Assembly: GCA_964036295.1 (NCBI GenBank)
Contig: OZ038468.1
Coordinates: 19,622,683-19,686,682, forward strand
DNA from: Plumapathes pennacea
Lineage: Eukaryota; Cnidaria; Anthozoa; Antipatharia; Myriopathidae
DNA length: 64,000 nucleotides
Direction of reading: 5' to 3'
The position numbers and the translations under genes were made by a program. Every line of letters begins with the position of its first letter. The first letter of the stretch is position 1. This document shows, in pieces, positions 59,894-64,000 of the stretch. A model generated the notes under the pieces. It was not told the origin of the DNA. It was given only the letters and a program-made list of their open reading frames with translations, and made no database searches.

Positions 59894-62800
59894 TGCATGA
59901 AACTTTCAGAAATTGTTGCTGGGAAAATGCCGACGACTTTTGCATAGTTTTTGTAAACTTTTAGCGCGCGCGTCGTGAGAAATTAGATCAAATCACGCAC
60001 TAATTAAAACATCACACCTTTCGAGCAAAGGAGGAGAGTTGAGCTGCTATATCTCCGCAACGGATCAAGATAGATAAGGCAAATGTATTGCAAAAAGTCT
60101 TGTTATAGTCCAAGGAAGGTTTCCTGAAAGTTTCAAGAGTTTTCAGTTTTTGGCCAAAATCGGCAAAAAACCCTGTGCTATAGCCTTACTATTTTGTCAA
60201 AATTCCAAGATTTTTCGACCATCTCAGAATCGCATGAAACTTTCAGGAATCATTGCTGGGACTATGCCGACGAGTTTAGCATAGTTTTTGTAAACTTTTA
60301 GCGCGCGCATCGTGAGAAATTAGATCAAATCACGCACTAATTAAAACATCACACCTTTCGAGCAAAGGAGGAGAGTTGAGCTGCTATATCTCCGCAACGG
60401 ATCAAGATAGATAAGGCAAATGTATTGCAAAAAGTCTTGTTATAGTCCAAGGAAGGTTTCCTGAAAGTTTCAAGAGTTTTCAGTTTTTGGCCAAAATCGG
60501 CAAAAAACCCTGTGCTATAGCCTTACTATTTTGTCAAAATTCCAAGATTTTTCGACCATCTCAGAATCGCATGAAACTTTCAGGAATCATTGCTGGGACT
60601 ATGCCGACGAGTTTAGCATAGTTTTTGTAAACTTTTAGCGCGCGCATCGTGAGAAATTAGATCAAATCACGCACTAATTAAAACATCACACCTTTCGAGC
60701 AAAGGAGGAGAGTTGAGCTGCTATATCTCCGCAACGGATCAAGATAGATAAGGCAAATGTATTGCAAAAAGTCTTGTTATAGTCCAAGGAAGGTTTCCTG
60801 AAAGTTTCAAGAGTTTTCAGTTTTTGGCCAAAATCGGCAAAAAACCCTGTGCTATAGCCTTACTATTTTGTCAAAATTCCAAGATTTTTCGACCATCTCA
60901 GAATCGCATGAAACTTTCAGGAATCATTGCTGGGACTATGCCGACGAGTTTTGCATAGTTTTTGTAAACTTTTAGCGCGCGCGTCGTGAGGAATTAGATG
61001 AAATCACGCACTAGTTAAAACATCACACCTTTCGAACAAAGTAGGAGAGTTTGAGCTGCTATAAATCTGCAACGGATCAAGATAGATAAGGCATATGTAT
61101 TGCAAAAAGTCTTGTTATAGTCAAAGGAAGGTTTCCTGAAAGTTTCAAGAGTTTTCAGTTTTTGGCCAAAATCGGCAAAAAACCCTGTGCTATAGCCTTA
61201 ATATTTTGTAAAAATTCCAAGATTTTTCGACCATCTTAGAATCGTATGAAACTTTCAGGAATCGTTGCTGGGACTATGCCGACAAGTTTTGCATAGTTTT
61301 TGTAAACTTTTAGCGCGCGCGGTGTGAGGAATTAGATCAAATCACGCACTAATTAAAACATCACACTTTTCGAGCAAAGGAGGAGAGTTTGAGCTGCTAT
61401 ATCTCCGCAACGGATCAAGATAGAAAAGGCAAATGTATTGCGAAAAGTCTTGTTATAGCCCAAGGAAGATTTCCTGAAAGTTTCAAGAGTTTTCAGTTTT
61501 TGGCCAAAATCGGCAAAAAACCCTGTGCTATAGCCTTACTATTTTGTCAAAATTCCAAGATTTTTCGACTATCTCAGAATCGCATGAAACTTTCAGGAAT
61601 CGTTGCTGGGACTATGCCGACGAGTTTTGCATAGTTTTTGTAAACTTTTAGCGCGCGCGTTGTGAGAAATTAGATCAAATCACGCACTAATTAAAACATC
61701 ACACCTTTCGAGCAAAGGAGGAGAGTTTGAGCTGCTATATCTCAACAACGGATCAAGATAGGTAACGCAAATATATTGCAAAAAGTCTTGTTATAGTCCA
61801 AGGAAGGTTTCCTGAAAGTTTCAAGAGTTTTCAGTTTTTGGCCAAAATCGGCAAAAAAACCTGTGCTATAGCCTTACTATTTTGTCAAAATTCCAAGATT
61901 TTTCGACCATCTCAGAATCGCATGAAACTTTCAGGAATCGTTGCTGGGAATATGCCGACGAGTTTTGCATAGTTTTTGTAAACTTTTAGCGCGCGCGTCG
62001 TGAGAAATTAGATCAAATCACGCACTAATTAAAACATCACAACTTTCGAGGAATGGAGGAGAGTTTGAGCTGCTATATCTCCGCAACGGATCAAGATAGA
62101 TAAGGCAAATGTATTGCAAAAAGTCTTGTTATAGTCCAAGGAAGGTTTCCTGAAAGTTTCAAGAGTTTTCAGTTTTTGGCCAAAATCGGCAAAAAACCCT
62201 GTGCTATAGCCTTACTATTTTGTCAAAATTCCAAGATTTTTCGACCATCTCAGAATCGCATGAAACTTTCAGGAATCATTGCTGGGACTATGCCGACGAG
62301 TTTTGCATAGTTTTTGTAAACTTTTAGCGCGCGCGTCGTGAGGAATTAGATGAAATCACGCACTAGTTAAAACATCACACCTTTCGAGCAAAGTAGGAGA
62401 GTTTGAGCTGCTATAACTCTGCAACGGATCAAGATAGATAAGGCAAATGTATTGCAAAAAGTCTTGTTATAGTCAAAGGAAGGTTTCCTGAAAGTTTCAA
62501 GAGTTTTCAGTTTTTGGCCAAAATCGGCAAAAAACCCTGTGCTATAGCCTTACTATTTTGTAAAAATTCCAAGATTTTTCGACCATCTTAGAATCGTATG
62601 AAACTTTCAGGAATCGTTGCTGGGACTATGCCGAAAAGTTTTGCATAGTTTTTGTAAACTTTTAGCGCGCGCGGTGTGAGGAATTAGATCAAATCACGCA
62701 CTAATTAAAACATCACACTTTTCGAGCAAAGGAGGAGAGTTTGAGATGCTATATCTCCGCAGCGGATCAAGATAGATAAGGCAAATGTATTGCAAAAAGT

Positions 62801-64000
62801 TTTGTTATAGCCCAAGGAAGATTTCCTGAAAGTTTCAAGAGTTTTCAGTTTTTGGCCAAAATCGGCAAAAAACCCTGTGCTATAGCCTTACTATTTTGTC
62901 AAAATTCCAAGATTTTTCGACCATCTCAGAATCGCATGAAACTTTCAGGAATCGTTGCTGGGACTATGCCGACGAGTTTTGCATAGTTTTTGTAAACTTT
63001 TAGCGCGCGCGCTGTGAGAAATTAGATCAAATCACGCACTAATGAAACCATCACACCTTTCGAGCAAAGGAGGAGAGTTTGAGCTGCTATATCTCAACAA
63101 CGGATGAAGATAGATAACGCAAATGTATTGCGAAAAGTCTTGTTATAGTCCAAGGAAGGTTTCCTGAAAGTTTCAAGAGTTTTCAGTTTTTGGCCAAAAT
63201 CGGCAAAAAACCCTGTGCTATAGCCTTACTATTTTGTCAAAATTCCAAGATTTTTCGACCATCTCAGAATCGCATGAAACTTTCAGGAATCGTTGCTGGG
63301 ACTATGCCGACGAGTTTTGCATAGTTTTTGTAAACTTTTAGCGCGCGCGTCGTGAGAAATTAGATCAAATCACGCACTAATTAAAACATCACAACTTTCG
63401 AGGAATGGAGGAGAGTTTGAGCTGCTATATCTCCGCAACGGATCAAGATAGATAAGGCAAATGTATTGCAAAAAGTCTTGTTATAGTCCAAGGAAGGTTT
63501 CCTGAAAGTTTCAAGAGTTTTCAGTTTTTGGCCAAAATCGGCAAAAAACCCTGTGCTATAGCCTTACTATTTTGTCAAAATTCCAAGATTTTTCGACCAT
63601 CTCAGAATCGCACGAAACTTTCAGGAATCGTTGCTGGGAATATGCCGACGAGTTTTGCATAGTTTTTGTAAACTTTTAGGGCGCGCGTCGTGAGAAATTA
63701 GATCAAATCACGCACTAATTAAAACATCACAACTTTCGGGGAATGGAGGAGAGTTTGAGCTGCTATATCTCCGCAACGGATCAAGATAGATAAGGCAAAT
63801 GTATTGCAAAAAGTCTTGTTATAGTCCAAGGAAGGTTTCCTGAAAGTTTCAAGAGTTTTCAGTTTTTGGCCAAAATCGGCAAAAAACCCTGTGCTATAGC
63901 CTTACTATTTTGTCAAAATTCCAAGATTTTTCGACCATCTCAGAATCGCATGAAACTTTCAGGAATCATTGCTGGGACTATGCCGACGAGTTTTGCATAG
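59894..64000 (+). repeat. 337-338-bp satellite, inverted orientation (about twelve units, runs off the window)
   Basis: The GCGCGCG landmark recurs at 59964, 60301, 60638, 60975, 61313, 61651, 61989, 62327, 62665, 63003, 63341 and ~63679, i.e. 337 bp three times then 338 bp. Units share CTGAAAGTTTCAAGAGTTTT, GGATCAAGATAGATAAGGCA and AATCGCATGAAACTTTCAGG. From 60975 a four-unit higher-order pattern of 1,352 bp is visible: the GAGGAATTAGATGAAATCAC variant at 60990 recurs at 62340, and the CGAGGAATGGAGG variant at 62046 recurs at 63398. Confidence 0.95.

Noticed and set aside
61389-61634. 81-codon open frame near the right end
   Set aside because: Lies within the 337-bp satellite and is not kept open in the other units.

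Overview
The window is animal nuclear DNA. It is AT-rich, has small coding exons with canonical GT/AG introns, many short inverted-repeat transposons, and about 45 kb of satellite DNA. The recognisable genes (a WIF-domain protein, ERGIC1, a fibrocystin-L-like TIG protein, a DUF229 protein) are metazoan. I suspect an anthozoan cnidarian (coral or sea anemone) from the style of the repeats and the DUF229 relative, but nothing here proves it. I recognised no tRNA, rRNA or CRISPR array.

Layout. 0-0.7 kb: first two coding exons of a secreted or membrane WIF-domain gene on the minus strand. 1.1-1.9 kb: simple repeats. 1.97-2.76 kb: 5'-truncated, frame-broken copy of a DUF229 (sulfatase-like) gene. 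3.8-7.3 kb: repeats, including a 1.45-kb composite transposon with two MITEs around a 192-bp minisatellite. 7.45-8.07 kb: the last two exons of ERGIC1. 9.5 kb: one unidentified minus-strand exon. 10.5-12.5 kb: a hAT-like MITE, a fold-back element and diverged repeats. 13.3-13.6 kb: signal peptide and TIG start of a fibrocystin-L-like gene. 14.07-16.87 kb: eight consecutive ERGIC1 exons. 17.1-18.1 kb: a 172-bp tandem repeat. 18.3-18.8 kb: a fold-back element with a nested Harbinger-like MITE.

From 18.77 kb almost everything is satellite. A family with a ~200-bp monomer fills 18.77-43.99 kb in one orientation, with a 2,967-bp higher-order repeat (HOR) in nearly identical copies and a derived 3,163-bp HOR. 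A 1.75-kb block of dispersed repeats interrupts one monomer (43.99-45.74 kb). Just after it, at about 45.84 kb, the array flips and continues in reverse orientation to 59.25 kb with 600-bp, 1,200-bp and 5.4-kb periodicities. There it joins a second satellite (337-338-bp monomer), which itself flips at about 59.89 kb and runs off the end. The two families share a recognisable sequence box, and their junction lies inside it.

The most notable points are: (1) ERGIC1 is in two pieces in the wrong order, with the 3' exons 6-9 kb upstream of the middle exons, and with splice phases and an intronic repeat that fit a break in one intron; (2) the inverted, multi-level satellite organisation; (3) the box shared by the two satellites at their junction; (4) the composite MITE, whose empty site is present twice elsewhere in the window. 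Small indels in coding exons mean assembly error must be considered for every broken gene.
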